64,000 nt of DNA. Source: Flavimaricola sp. Lineage in GTDB: Bacteria > Pseudomonadota > Alphaproteobacteria > Rhodobacterales > Rhodobacteraceae. This document shows, in pieces, positions 15,366 through 23,443 of this stretch (positions are counted from its first letter, which is position 1; every line of letters begins with the position of its first letter). The stretch covers positions 62,001-126,000 of the forward strand of contig JAQWWH010000016.1 in assembly GCA_029255105.1 (NCBI GenBank). The letters are read 5' to 3'. A model generated the notes under the pieces. The model made no database searches. It was given only the letters and a program-made list of their open reading frames with translations, and was not told the origin of the DNA. A program made the position numbers and the translations under genes.

Positions 15366-17036
15366 ATGACCAAAGACGGGCCTTCTGCCATCTTCTTCCA
15401 CCCCGATGCAATCGAGGGAGAGGGGCGTGACCTTGTCGGTCGCCGCTCTGCGGGCCAAAGCTTTTTGCGCGGCTGGTTGGCCTATGCCGGTGGCGACTCT
15501 CTTCAGGTCGTGGTCGAAGGAAAGGCAGATGGTGCCGCCTTTGACAAGGTCGCTCGCGCCCTGGGCGAAACCCGCCCGATCTATGTCACAGTGCTGAAGT
15601 CGGGTGCAGAGCTTGGCAAGCTTGGCACCATCTTCTTTCCGACCCCCGGTTTCCATAGGGCCACTTGGCAAAGACTGCGCCAAGGGGCGTCCAGTTGTTC
15701 TCTTGTCGGGATCACGCATACAGTTTCGACCCGTCGCATTATCGAGGGTCTGCACCAGCTGCTGGCCGAACCGGTTGAGAGTTGGGATGCGATCATCTGC
15801 ACGTCGCAGGCCGTTCAGTCTGTCCTGATGGGACAGTTCGAACAGGAGGCCGCCTATTTCCGCGATCGCTTTGGCGCGGTCCACATGCCCCAGCCCCGTT
15901 TGCCGGTGATACCCTTGGGGGTCCACCAGGCCGACTTTGCCCCCCGCCCCGGCGGCCGGGAAGCGATGCGCAAGGCGCAAGGGACGCCTGACGAGGCCGT
16001 TGTCGTGATGACGATGGGCCGAACCAGCGTGATCGAAAAGGCCAATCCTATCCCGATGCTTCTGGCCCTGAATCAGGCCGCTGAACGTACCGGTCGCGAC
16101 ATCCAACTGTGGATGGCCGGCTGGGCGAGCCGACAAGAGGAAGAGGCCCTTTACCGCGAGGCTGCCGAGGCGCTGGGCAAAAGGGTGACTGTCCGGATGC
16201 TGGATGGCCGTGATCCGGATATCCGTCGCGACATCTGGGCGGGTGCCGATATCTTTACCCTGCCATCGGACAGCATTCAGGAGACCTTTGGCCTTGTCCC
16301 GGTCGAGGCGATGGCGGCTGGCCTACCGGTTGTGATGCCCGACTGGGACGGGTTCCGCGACACCGTCCTGCATGGCGAGACGGGATTTCTCGTGCCGACC
16401 CGTATGGCGCCGCCTGGGACAGGTACCGAGATCGCCCGCCGTTTTGCGGATGGGCGGGACGGTTATCTCCAGTACCTTTCGCTGGTCCAGTCTCAGGTCC
16501 AGATTGACGTGCCATGCTATGCAGAGGCCTTTGAGACCCTGATCCGCGATCTCGAGCTAAGGCAACGAATGGGGGCCCAGGCCTCGGCGCACGTTGCACA
16601 GTGTTTGGATTGGAAGGCCGTCATTCCCCAATATCTCGCCCTTGCGGAAGAATTGCGGAAGGTTCGTGAAGAGGTTCCTCCGGAACCAGGCCTAAACCCA
16701 ATGGAAACCGATCCGTTCGTGGCCTACCGGCAGTACCCCACAACGACGATCCGGCCAGATGACCTTGTGACACTGGTTGGACGGCCGGATGCGGCCAGCA
16801 TCGATCTTCACGACAGGCTTAGCGCCCGTCAGCTTTTCAATCGCCACGCCGTTCCGTTGGAAGAGGTGTTGCGGGCCTGCGACTGGCTTGAAAAGAATGG
16901 CCCTTCCCGCGTTGCCGAACTGGCCACAGGTCTAAACGTTTCGGTTAACCGTTCCATGATAATCGTGCTGATACTGGCCAAGTCGGATATGGTTCGTCTG
17001 CCGCCACTGGACGTACCCCGCCCGATGTGGAGCTAG
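15366..17036 (+). CDS. Glycosyltransferase family 4-like protein with extra C-terminal helical domain
   Basis: 556 residues. The GT-B catalytic core spans about residues 70-430; its nucleotide-sugar site is 'PSDSIQETFGLVPVEAMAAGLPVVMPDWDGFRDTV' (E-x7-E type motif). Past the core, residues about 495-545 ('EVLRACDWLEKNGPSRVAELA' then 'NVSVNRSMIIVLILAKSDMVRLPP') read like a small winged-helix-type domain, unusual in this family. The gene starts a four-gene block with an unknown protein, a TPR-GT9 protein and an FkbM methyltransferase that ends next to motB. Flagellin or surface glycan modification is a reasonable inference. Confidence 0.8.
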   Translation: MTKDGPSAIFFHPDAIEGEGRDLVGRRSAGQSFLRGWLAYAGGDSLQVVVEGKADGAAFDKVARALGETRPIYVTVLKSGAELGKLGTIFFPTPGFHRATWQRLRQGASSCSLVGITHTVSTRRIIEGLHQLLAEPVESWDAIICTSQAVQSVLMGQFEQEAAYFRDRFGAVHMPQPRLPVIPLGVHQADFAPRPGGREAMRKAQGTPDEAVVVMTMGRTSVIEKANPIPMLLALNQAAERTGRDIQLWMAGWASRQEEEALYREAAEALGKRVTVRMLDGRDPDIRRDIWAGADIFTLPSDSIQETFGLVPVEAMAAGLPVVMPDWDGFRDTVLHGETGFLVPTRMAPPGTGTEIARRFADGRDGYLQYLSLVQSQVQIDVPCYAEAFETLIRDLELRQRMGAQASAHVAQCLDWKAVIPQYLALAEELRKVREEVPPEPGLNPMETDPFVAYRQYPTTTIRPDDLVTLVGRPDAASIDLHDRLSARQLFNRHAVPLEEVLRACDWLEKNGPSRVAELATGLNVSVNRSMIIVLILAKSDMVRLPPLDVPRPMWS

Positions 17037-17049
17037 GGAGAAAAGCAAC

Positions 17050-17844
17050 ATGAAGCTTTCGGTGAGTTTTGAAGATACCCGTGAAGGCAGCGGAAAAACC
17101 AGCGGCCCGGTAACGGTTGGATGGTTCCTGAACGAGCGCAAGGCCAGCATCGTATATCTGCCGCCCGAGCGGGTCCGCTCTGTCGATCTTAACCGCAGGC
17201 ACGCCAAGTCCGCCTCGCGCTGCCCGGCGGTCATCAATATGGAAAGCCGCTACTTTCTGATCCGCTGCCCGTTCGATATCAACATCGGCTTTTTTCGTGA
17301 CGACAAGGGCAAGCCCGCCCTGCGCAACCTGAGTGGCGAGGCGAGCACGATCCGAGGCTCGAAGTTGAGTGAGAAACTGCACCTGACAAGCGAGGTCGAA
17401 TGGCGCCATCCCGAGGTGCCGACGATCCAGCTGGCTTTGCCCTATGTCTTTGTTGCGGACGAACCCGTCTACATGACCCAGGTTTCGCCCTTCATGCACT
17501 ATTCCAAGGACCCACTGCCAGGCACGATCTTTGGTGGGCGCTTTCCGATCAACGTTTGGCCCCGCCCCCTCATGTGGGCGTTTGAGTGGCATGACCCGTC
17601 GCGCCCGATCAAAATCAGCAGGGGCGACCCCCTGTTTTACGCAGGCTTCGAGACCCTTCCACAAGAGCGCAGCGTGGCAGTGGTCGAAACCGAAGTAACC
17701 CCCGAGCTTGAAGCCTATCTCGAGATGATCGCAGGCGCGGTCAACTACGTTAACCAGACCTTCTCATTGTTCGAGGCAGCAGAGGCCCGGCGTCCAGAGA
17801 CGCTTTTATCCCCTGTGAAAAGGAAGAGTACGAACGGTTCATGA
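17050..17844 (+). CDS. Protein of unknown function in a glycosylation cluster
   Basis: 264 residues; I do not recognise the family. No signal peptide or membrane segment is evident. Aromatic and proline-rich stretches such as 'GGRFPINVWPRPLMWAFEWHDP' and 'RGDPLFYAGFETLP' suggest a compact cytoplasmic beta-rich domain. The C-terminal 60 residues look helical ('TPELEAYLEMIAGAVNYVNQTF'). GGGAGAAAAGCAAC precedes the ATG. It lies 13 bases behind the glycosyltransferase gene, and its stop overlaps the next gene's ATG (ATGA), so tight coupling to glycosylation genes is the only functional hint. Confidence 0.7.
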   Translation: MKLSVSFEDTREGSGKTSGPVTVGWFLNERKASIVYLPPERVRSVDLNRRHAKSASRCPAVINMESRYFLIRCPFDINIGFFRDDKGKPALRNLSGEASTIRGSKLSEKLHLTSEVEWRHPEVPTIQLALPYVFVADEPVYMTQVSPFMHYSKDPLPGTIFGGRFPINVWPRPLMWAFEWHDPSRPIKISRGDPLFYAGFETLPQERSVAVVETEVTPELEAYLEMIAGAVNYVNQTFSLFEAAEARRPETLLSPVKRKSTNGS

Positions 17845-19244
17845 GTAAGAAGGTGGCAAAGGCCGCGCGGCAGGACACGCTCGCGGCCCTTCGAGCCAAG
17901 GCCCTTGCCGCGCATCGGCAAGATAAGCTCGACGAAGCGAAAGAGCTCTACAGAAGATACCTTGCGACTGAGCCGGGCGATGCACTGGTCTGGTCCAATC
18001 TTGGTGCCCTGCTGCGCAAGGAAGGCGCACATATCCTCGCGCGCGCTGCCCAGCGCCGCGCCTACGAGCTGAGCCCCGAGCTTGAGGCCGTTCGCGCCAA
18101 CCTGGCCAACATCCTCGCCGATCTTGGCGACGCGGAAGAAGCGTTGGAATTACGGCAAATGGTTAGTGCGAACCGCCCCGACCACGCCGAGACGAAGGCC
18201 ATGAACGGCAAATCCCTTCGCAGCCTTGGCCGCTATGACGACGCCGTTGCCTATCTGGGCAAGGCCTGGGCAGACCATCCCGATTATCCCGAACTTGGGA
18301 TTCAGCTGGCCATGTCACAGCTTGCGGCAGGGGACTATGCCACTGGATTTCGAAACTTTGACGTTCGCTGGCAGACAAACGAACTGACCCCTCGCAACAT
18401 GACCAAGCCCAAGTGGGATGGCAGCCTGCTTGATGGCAAGCGCATCCTGGTCATGCCCGAACAGGGTTATGGCGATGGGATTGCCTTTGCCCGTTTCCTG
18501 CCAGCCTTACAGCGGTTCAACCCTGCCAAGGTGATGATGCTCTCAGAAAGGCCTGTGGCACGGCTGTTTGACGGGGTCGCTGGTGCCGACTGGGTCGGTC
18601 CTCAGATGCCGGAACCCGATGACTATGATGTCTGGACCAACATCATGGACCTTCCTCCGCTGCACTTTGATGTTGAGTCGGCGGTGCCCAAGCCAACCGT
18701 TCTGACCGTGCCCGAGGATTCGCAGGCCAGGGCGCGGGCTGTCACCCGCCCATTTGAGGACCGGTTTCGCGTCGGTGTCGTCTGGACGGGGTCCCTGACC
18801 TACCGGGGCAACCGATACCGCTCATTTTCGCATACAGAGTTTCATAGCCTCCTCGACCTGCCCGAGCTGCAGCTTTTCTCGCTCTACAAGGGGCCAGAGA
18901 CAAAGTTGCTTCATGCGGACGGTACCGCTAATCTGATCATGGACGTCGGCAGCCTTGACCGCGACTTCGCCGATTGTGCTGCGATGATGCAGCGGATGGA
19001 CCTCGTCATCACCTCTGATACAGCGACCGCCCATCTGGCCGGGTCGCTTGGTGTGCCGGTCTGGGTGCTGTTGCATTGGGATCCGTTCTGGATGTGGGGC
19101 CATGAAGGTGTCACGACCCCTTGGTACCCGTCGATGCGCCTGATCCGGCAGAATGCCCCAAGGGACTGGGCGAATGTCTTTGTCCGGGTGAGAAGCAAGT
19201 TGGCCGAGTCGATTGCACGATGGGGAGAGGTGAATGCGACATAG
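17841..19244 (+). CDS. TPR protein with GT9-like glycosyltransferase domain
   Basis: 467 residues. Residues about 15-180 contain tetratricopeptide-like repeats ('AHRQDKLDEAKELYRRYLATEPGDALVWSNLG' is a clear TPR unit). From about residue 190 a GT-B fold of the ADP-heptose:LPS heptosyltransferase type follows: 'LVMPEQGYGDGIAFARFLPAL' and 'MDLVITSDTATAHLAGSLGVPVWVLL' are its two signatures. TPR-GT fusions modify proteins or assemble glycans and are frequent beside flagellar genes. It overlaps the upstream unknown gene by 4 bases. Partners and acceptor are inferred from context only. Confidence 0.82.
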   Translation: MSKKVAKAARQDTLAALRAKALAAHRQDKLDEAKELYRRYLATEPGDALVWSNLGALLRKEGAHILARAAQRRAYELSPELEAVRANLANILADLGDAEEALELRQMVSANRPDHAETKAMNGKSLRSLGRYDDAVAYLGKAWADHPDYPELGIQLAMSQLAAGDYATGFRNFDVRWQTNELTPRNMTKPKWDGSLLDGKRILVMPEQGYGDGIAFARFLPALQRFNPAKVMMLSERPVARLFDGVAGADWVGPQMPEPDDYDVWTNIMDLPPLHFDVESAVPKPTVLTVPEDSQARARAVTRPFEDRFRVGVVWTGSLTYRGNRYRSFSHTEFHSLLDLPELQLFSLYKGPETKLLHADGTANLIMDVGSLDRDFADCAAMMQRMDLVITSDTATAHLAGSLGVPVWVLLHWDPFWMWGHEGVTTPWYPSMRLIRQNAPRDWANVFVRVRSKLAESIARWGEVNAT

Positions 19245-19316
19245 GGTCAAAGACCATGCCGATCCTGCGCTAGCGATGTCGTCAAGTCTTTGGGATGCCC
19301 CGGTCTGGATGTCGCG

Positions 19317-20087
19317 ATGACGCCATCAGAAAGGATAAAGAGGGCGCAGCAGGACTTGGCCGAGGCCGAGGGGCAAATACTTGCCATGCTCAAGTCAGAG
19401 CGAAGCCGCCGCCGTGGCAACCTTGTGCGCCAACTGCACGAAGTTCGCCGGATGCGCGGTGGGACAGAGTATCCCTACGCCTCGCAGGCGGGACAGGACA
19501 CAGTCGTCGACCAACTCTTCAAGGCCAAGCGGTCTGGAACCTTTGTCGACATCGGTGGATACGACGGCGTTTCAGGCTCTAACACCCTATTCTTCGAACA
19601 ATGGCGCGGGTGGACCGGGGTCTTGGTAGAGCCTGTCCCAGCCCAACGGGATCGCGCTGCGGCCCGGCGGCAATGCCTCTGCCTGGGTTATGCTGTCGCC
19701 GCCTGTGACGGCGAGGCAGAGTTTCTTGAGATTACGGCAGGGTTCACCCAGATGAGCGGTCTGGTCGAAAGCTATGACCCCGCCCTAAAGGATCGCGTCC
19801 GCGAAGACGTTCGGCATCAGGAGAATCTGATCAGGGTCGAAACCCGGACGCTTAGCCGTATTTTGACCGAGGCAGGACTGGACCACCCCGATTTCGTGTC
19901 CCTTGATATCGAGGGCGGCGAGGTTGCTGTCCTGTCCGCTTTCCCATTTGAAAGGCATCGCGTCGGTATTTGGGCGATCGAAAACAACACGGGCACGCCA
20001 GAGATCAGGACGATCATGCAAGCGGCCGGCTATGATCTGGTTGAGTTCTGCGGACCGGACGAATTGTGGCGTCGACGAGACCTTTGA
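19317..20087 (+). CDS. FkbM family methyltransferase
   Basis: About 256 residues. N-terminal coiled-coil-like helix (residues 1-40), then a class I SAM-dependent methyltransferase fold. 'GTFVDIGGYDGVSGSNTLFFE' is the SAM-binding loop, 'GVLVEPVPAQ' ends strand 2 and 'DFVSLDIEGGEVAVLSAFPF' is the hallmark FkbM segment. Such enzymes O-methylate sugars or polyketides and are frequent in surface-glycan clusters. An in-frame TTG at 19290 is an alternative start; the ATG at 19317 is preferred. It ends the glycosylation block, 77 bases before motB. Confidence 0.85.
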   Translation: MTPSERIKRAQQDLAEAEGQILAMLKSERSRRRGNLVRQLHEVRRMRGGTEYPYASQAGQDTVVDQLFKAKRSGTFVDIGGYDGVSGSNTLFFEQWRGWTGVLVEPVPAQRDRAAARRQCLCLGYAVAACDGEAEFLEITAGFTQMSGLVESYDPALKDRVREDVRHQENLIRVETRTLSRILTEAGLDHPDFVSLDIEGGEVAVLSAFPFERHRVGIWAIENNTGTPEIRTIMQAAGYDLVEFCGPDELWRRRDL

Positions 20088-20164
20088 TTTGCTTTTGAAA
20101 CGTTAACAGCCCGCTATTGCTGCATCCGCTATCTGTTGCCTCAGGTGAGTGGAAAGGTGGTGAT

Positions 20165-20995
20165 ATGAGTGCAAAGGTTAATGCGCCCATCATAATCAAG
20201 CGCAAGAAGGTTGTGGTCGGCGGTGGGCACCACGGCGGGGCATGGAAGGTTGCCTATGCCGACTTTGTCACCGCGATGATGGCATTCTTCATGCTGCTTT
20301 GGATGCTGAACGCCACCACGGAAACCCAGCGCAAGGGCCTGGCCGATTACTTTGCCCCCACCGTGGCTATCAGCCGGATATCGGGCGGTGGAGACGGCGT
20401 ATTTGGGGGGCAGGACTTCTTTTCGGAAGACATGGTCATACTTGAGACCCTGGGCACTGAAGCGGGCGCCGACACAGGCAGTCCGCCCAACGAAGACGAG
20501 GCTGGCGACGCCTCTGCGGCGGCCGAGGTTGCAGCGTTGCAGCAGGTCGAAGAAATCCTGCTTGGCATCGGTGGAGAAAGCGTCCTGTCCGAACAGGAGA
20601 TGCGCCACGTCGTGACGCGATTGACCGATGAAGGGCTAACGATCGAACTATTTGCATTGCCTGGTGCGCCGCTGTTTGACCGGCGATCCGCTGAACCCCT
20701 CCCGATCACGCGCCAGATGCTGGCCGTGATTGCCCGTGTTTCCGGGATCGTCCCCAACCCTGTCGCCATCGGCGCGCATGTGGCCGCGCAACCCATCGTC
20801 CTGCGCCATGACCCGATATGGGACATGACGGCGGCCAGGGCAGAGGCAGTTCGCCGGACGATGATCGAAGCGGAACTCGATCCCGCAAGGGTCAGGCGCG
20901 TGACCGGATTTGGCGATCGCGTGCCCTCGTCGGTTGTCCCGCCTGACGTGCGCAACAACCGCATCGAGATTACCCTGCTGCGCGAGGTGAAGTGA
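20165..20995 (+). CDS. motB: Flagellar motor stator protein MotB
   Basis: 276-residue stator subunit of the inner membrane and periplasm. The N-terminus is basic ('IIIKRKKVVVGGGHHGGAWK'). The single membrane segment 'VAYADFVTAMMAFFMLLWML' holds the proton-carrying Asp. The C-terminus is a diverged OmpA-like peptidoglycan-binding domain ('RNNRIEITLLREV' at the end). The ATG at 20165 follows GGAAAGG; an upstream in-frame start lacks conservation. motA is not adjacent; an FkbM gene sits upstream. It is followed by flgE after 100 bases, the usual roseobacter order. Confidence 0.85.
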   Translation: MSAKVNAPIIIKRKKVVVGGGHHGGAWKVAYADFVTAMMAFFMLLWMLNATTETQRKGLADYFAPTVAISRISGGGDGVFGGQDFFSEDMVILETLGTEAGADTGSPPNEDEAGDASAAAEVAALQQVEEILLGIGGESVLSEQEMRHVVTRLTDEGLTIELFALPGAPLFDRRSAEPLPITRQMLAVIARVSGIVPNPVAIGAHVAAQPIVLRHDPIWDMTAARAEAVRRTMIEAELDPARVRRVTGFGDRVPSSVVPPDVRNNRIEITLLREVK

Positions 20996-21095
20996 CGAGG
21001 CAATTCCATTGCATTTTAGGGGTTAGGCGGGCGTTAAGCGGGATGGTTTAGGGCTGTGTCAACGACATGTTCGAACAGACGCAGAAAGGCTCTAG

Positions 21096-22514
21096 ATGAC
21101 CATCTCTTCCTCGCTGAATGCCAGTGTAGCCGGGCTACAGGCCAATGCCAGCCAACTGTCCTCCATCTCAGACAACATCGCAAACTCGTCAACATACGGA
21201 TACAAAAGGGCGACCACCGACTTCCACTCGATGGTTAATGCCAGCGGGTCGATGAATACCTATGCCGCAGGCGGTGTCAGCGTCACCACCCAAAAACTGA
21301 TTGACGAACGGGGGCCGCTGATCACGACCACGAACCCGACTGACCTTGCGATTTCGGGCGTTGGGTTCCTGCCTGTCGTTTCGACGGCTGCAGTCGATGC
21401 CGGATCCAACGATCTGACCTTGCAGCTGACGACCACCGGGTCTTTCCGGGTGAACGAGAACGGGCTGCTTGAAACCACCAGCGGTCAAACCTTGCTCGGC
21501 TGGCCGGCCAGTCCTGACGGGACGGTACCCGACTTTGCACGCGACGCGATGTCCGGGCTGGAACCAGTTGAGATCCAGTTGGGTCACATTGCGGGGGAGG
21601 CGACAACCGGTATCGATCTTCGGGTCAATCTGCCGGCAACGTCGACCCTGGCTGGCGCTTCTGGAACCGCAGAGTCCCTGGCCATCGACTACTATGACAA
21701 TCTTGGGATGACTGAATCCCTGACCGTGACCTTCACGCCAACTGTTCCGGCTGCGGCGGCATCCAATGAATGGACCATGACAATTGCGGATTCGGCCTCG
21801 GCCGGGGCCATCGTTGGCGAATATGTCCTGACCTTCGACGACGATCGAGATACCGCTGGGACCCTTCTTAGCGTAACCAGCGTAACAGGCGGGGCCTATG
21901 ATGCCGCGACCGGTATGGTCGGCATCACTGTCGCCGGTGGGGACTTTTTGGTCGAGATCGGGCAGCTTGGCGCAACGACCGGCATGTCCCAGCTTTCTGA
22001 CGCCTATTCACCTGGAAATGTCACCAAGAACGGCTTTCCCGCAGGCATCCTGACCACGGTCGAAGTAGATGAAGGCGGCCTTCTCTACGGCGTCTATGAC
22101 AGTGGCTTGGCAAAGTTGCTTTACCAGGTTCCACTGGTCAACGTGGCAAATCCCAACGGCTTGATGTCGATGGGCAATGATACCTACGGCATCTCGCTTC
22201 AAAGCGGGGGGTACTACCTTTGGGATGCCGGCGACGGTCCGACAGGTACCATTGAATCTTACGCCCGTGAGGAATCCGCGACCGATGTTGCGACCGAACT
22301 GACGAATCTGATCGAAACCCAACGGGCCTATTCGTCGAATGCCAAGGTCATCCAGACCGTGGCGTTGTCCTTGGCCGAGCCGACAGCCTTGCCCGTCGAT
22401 ATGATCGATTGGGTATCGGCCATGTTGGAGTTGATTGCCTTGAGGGTTTGCAGCGCCACCATGGCGCCATTGTTCGTCAGAATGCTGGACATTCGTCCCG
22501 TCCTTCCATTTTAG
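21096..22514 (+). pseudogene. flgE: Flagellar hook protein FlgE, 3' end lost and replaced by antisense flagellin sequence
   Basis: Residues 1-422 are a normal FlgE: N-terminal D0 'SSSLNASVAGLQANASQLS', then hook domains, then the start of the C-terminal D0 helix 'ELTNLIETQRAYSSNAKVIQTV'. After Val422 the frame stops looking like FlgE and adds 50 unrelated residues. These are encoded by the reverse complement of a flagellin start (see 22328-22492), running through its ribosome-binding site to a TAG at 22512. The last helix turns of D0, needed for hook polymerisation, are missing. CCAGACCGTGG (22352-22362) is compatible with both parents and marks the joint. The product is unlikely to form a hook. 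Confidence 0.85.
22328..22492 (-). pseudogene. fliC: Flagellin gene 5' fragment (N-terminal 47 residues)
   Basis: On the minus strand, ATG at 22492 with GGAAGGAC upstream opens a 54-residue frame. Its first 47 residues are a roseobacter-type flagellin N-terminus: 'MSSILTNNGAMVALQTLKAI' then 'NSNMADTQSIISTGKAVGSA' then 'KDNATVW'. The sequence then runs into antisense flgE (seven residues and a stop at 22328). The rest of flagellin, about 80-85% of the protein, is absent. Gene order on this strand (flgJ/cheL-like, flgN-like, fliC) is natural, so the left side of the joint, not this 5' region, is what has been replaced. Confidence 0.85.
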
Positions 22515-22710
22515 GGCGCCTTTAGCGCCATGCGTTTCGGGTCGCCGCCATAAGCGGCCTGAACTGTCATTCTGACCAATGCGGTCCCCCGAACGTTGGG
22601 ACGACTGCGCCATCCAAGACGATGCAATGCCATTCTGATACCATGCTCCTAACGAAGCCCTAACGTGCCCGGTTCGGCTTGCGCGGATTTTAATCAACAC
22701 ATTCTGGTAT

Positions 22711-23052
22711 TTATGCCTTTCTCTCGATGATATTAGGCCTTTCTCCGATCTTAGCGCGCTGTCCTGATTTGTCATAAGTTTCAGAGGCTTGCGAAAGATT
22801 GCGCAGGACGTCTATCCTATTATGGCCCGCGCGGGCACCCAAAATTGCCGCGCTCAGTAACCTTTGATTTCTGTCAATCCGTTCGGCGATTGGGCGCAGG
22901 TCGTGCGCCTGCAACGCCAGCGAAGGCAACTGTGTCAGGAGATCCCATTTCACGGGGCCAAGCTGATCCAAAAGGACGTAGTCCCCGGCAATCAGAGCCG
23001 AGCGCTCACGGTCAAGAAGTGTCAGTAGTGGACGCGTTGATGTGCTAGGCAT
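22711..23052 (-). CDS. FlgN-like flagellar chaperone
   Basis: 113-residue, largely helical protein overlapping the 3' end of the rod-binding gene by 8 bases. Sequence ('LLTLLDRERSALIAGDYVLLDQL', then 'LRPIAERIDRNQRLLSAAILGARAG') resembles the FlgN family. FlgN is an export chaperone for the hook-filament junction proteins FlgK and FlgL in the cytoplasm. Similarity in this family is weak and mostly structural, so the call also leans on its position between flgJ/cheL and flagellin. Its presumed clients, flgK and flgL, are not in the window; they would normally follow flgE where the rearrangement occurs. Confidence 0.65.
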   Translation of the reverse strand: MPSTSTRPLLTLLDRERSALIAGDYVLLDQLGPVKWDLLTQLPSLALQAHDLRPIAERIDRNQRLLSAAILGARAGHNRIDVLRNLSQASETYDKSGQRAKIGERPNIIERKA

Positions 23053-23335
23053 CGCGGCGTGCCTTCATGATCTCGAAAAGCGATTCTGCCAGACCGATGC
23101 CCCCGGCCGCGACCATTTCTCTGGCCTGAGCGTCGCGCAAAAAGGAGGTAAAGTGCTCCTCTCCGGGTCCGCCGGCAAAGCCTTGTGCGGCCCCGTCAAG
23201 CCCAGCCGATTTGAGCATTTCGGAAAGGAATCCTGCTTCAAGTTTCATTGCCGCCTCGCGCAAGCGGCCGTCGTCCTGAGAAAGAGCAACCAGTCCAATT
23301 GAGGGCGCAGCTGACAGGTTGTTGTTTGTAATCAT
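23045..23335 (-). CDS. Rod-binding protein (FlgJ N-terminal domain / CheL-like)
   Basis: 96-residue protein matching the FlgJ rod-cap domain: 'EAAMKLEAGFLSEMLKSAGL', then 'GEEHFTSFLRDAQAREMVAAGGIGLAESLFEIM'. Alphaproteobacteria often encode this domain alone (called CheL in Caulobacter), without the muramidase half of enterobacterial FlgJ. It caps the growing rod in the periplasm. GGAGG lies 5 bases before the ATG at 23335; a TTG 12 bases further upstream is less likely. It is divergent from fliK, with about 100 bases between. Confidence 0.85.
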   Translation of the reverse strand: MITNNNLSAAPSIGLVALSQDDGRLREAAMKLEAGFLSEMLKSAGLDGAAQGFAGGPGEEHFTSFLRDAQAREMVAAGGIGLAESLFEIMKARRDA

Positions 23336-23443
23336 GGAAACCTCCAATTCGATCTAGTTTCCGCAGGTTGCACCCGAAGCAGTAAAGATTTCGGTAAGTC
23401 TCTGCCGATAATGTTCAGGAAATTCATCCGCATCGGAGAACTG

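Noticed and set aside
22008..22775. 255-codon minus-strand frame over the flgE/flagellin joint
   Set aside because: It is a different frame from the flagellin start; its translation is neither flagellin nor FlgE.
23411..23443. Upstream ATG of fliK as start
   Set aside because: No Shine-Dalgarno, whereas the ATG at 23444 has GGAGA at good spacing.
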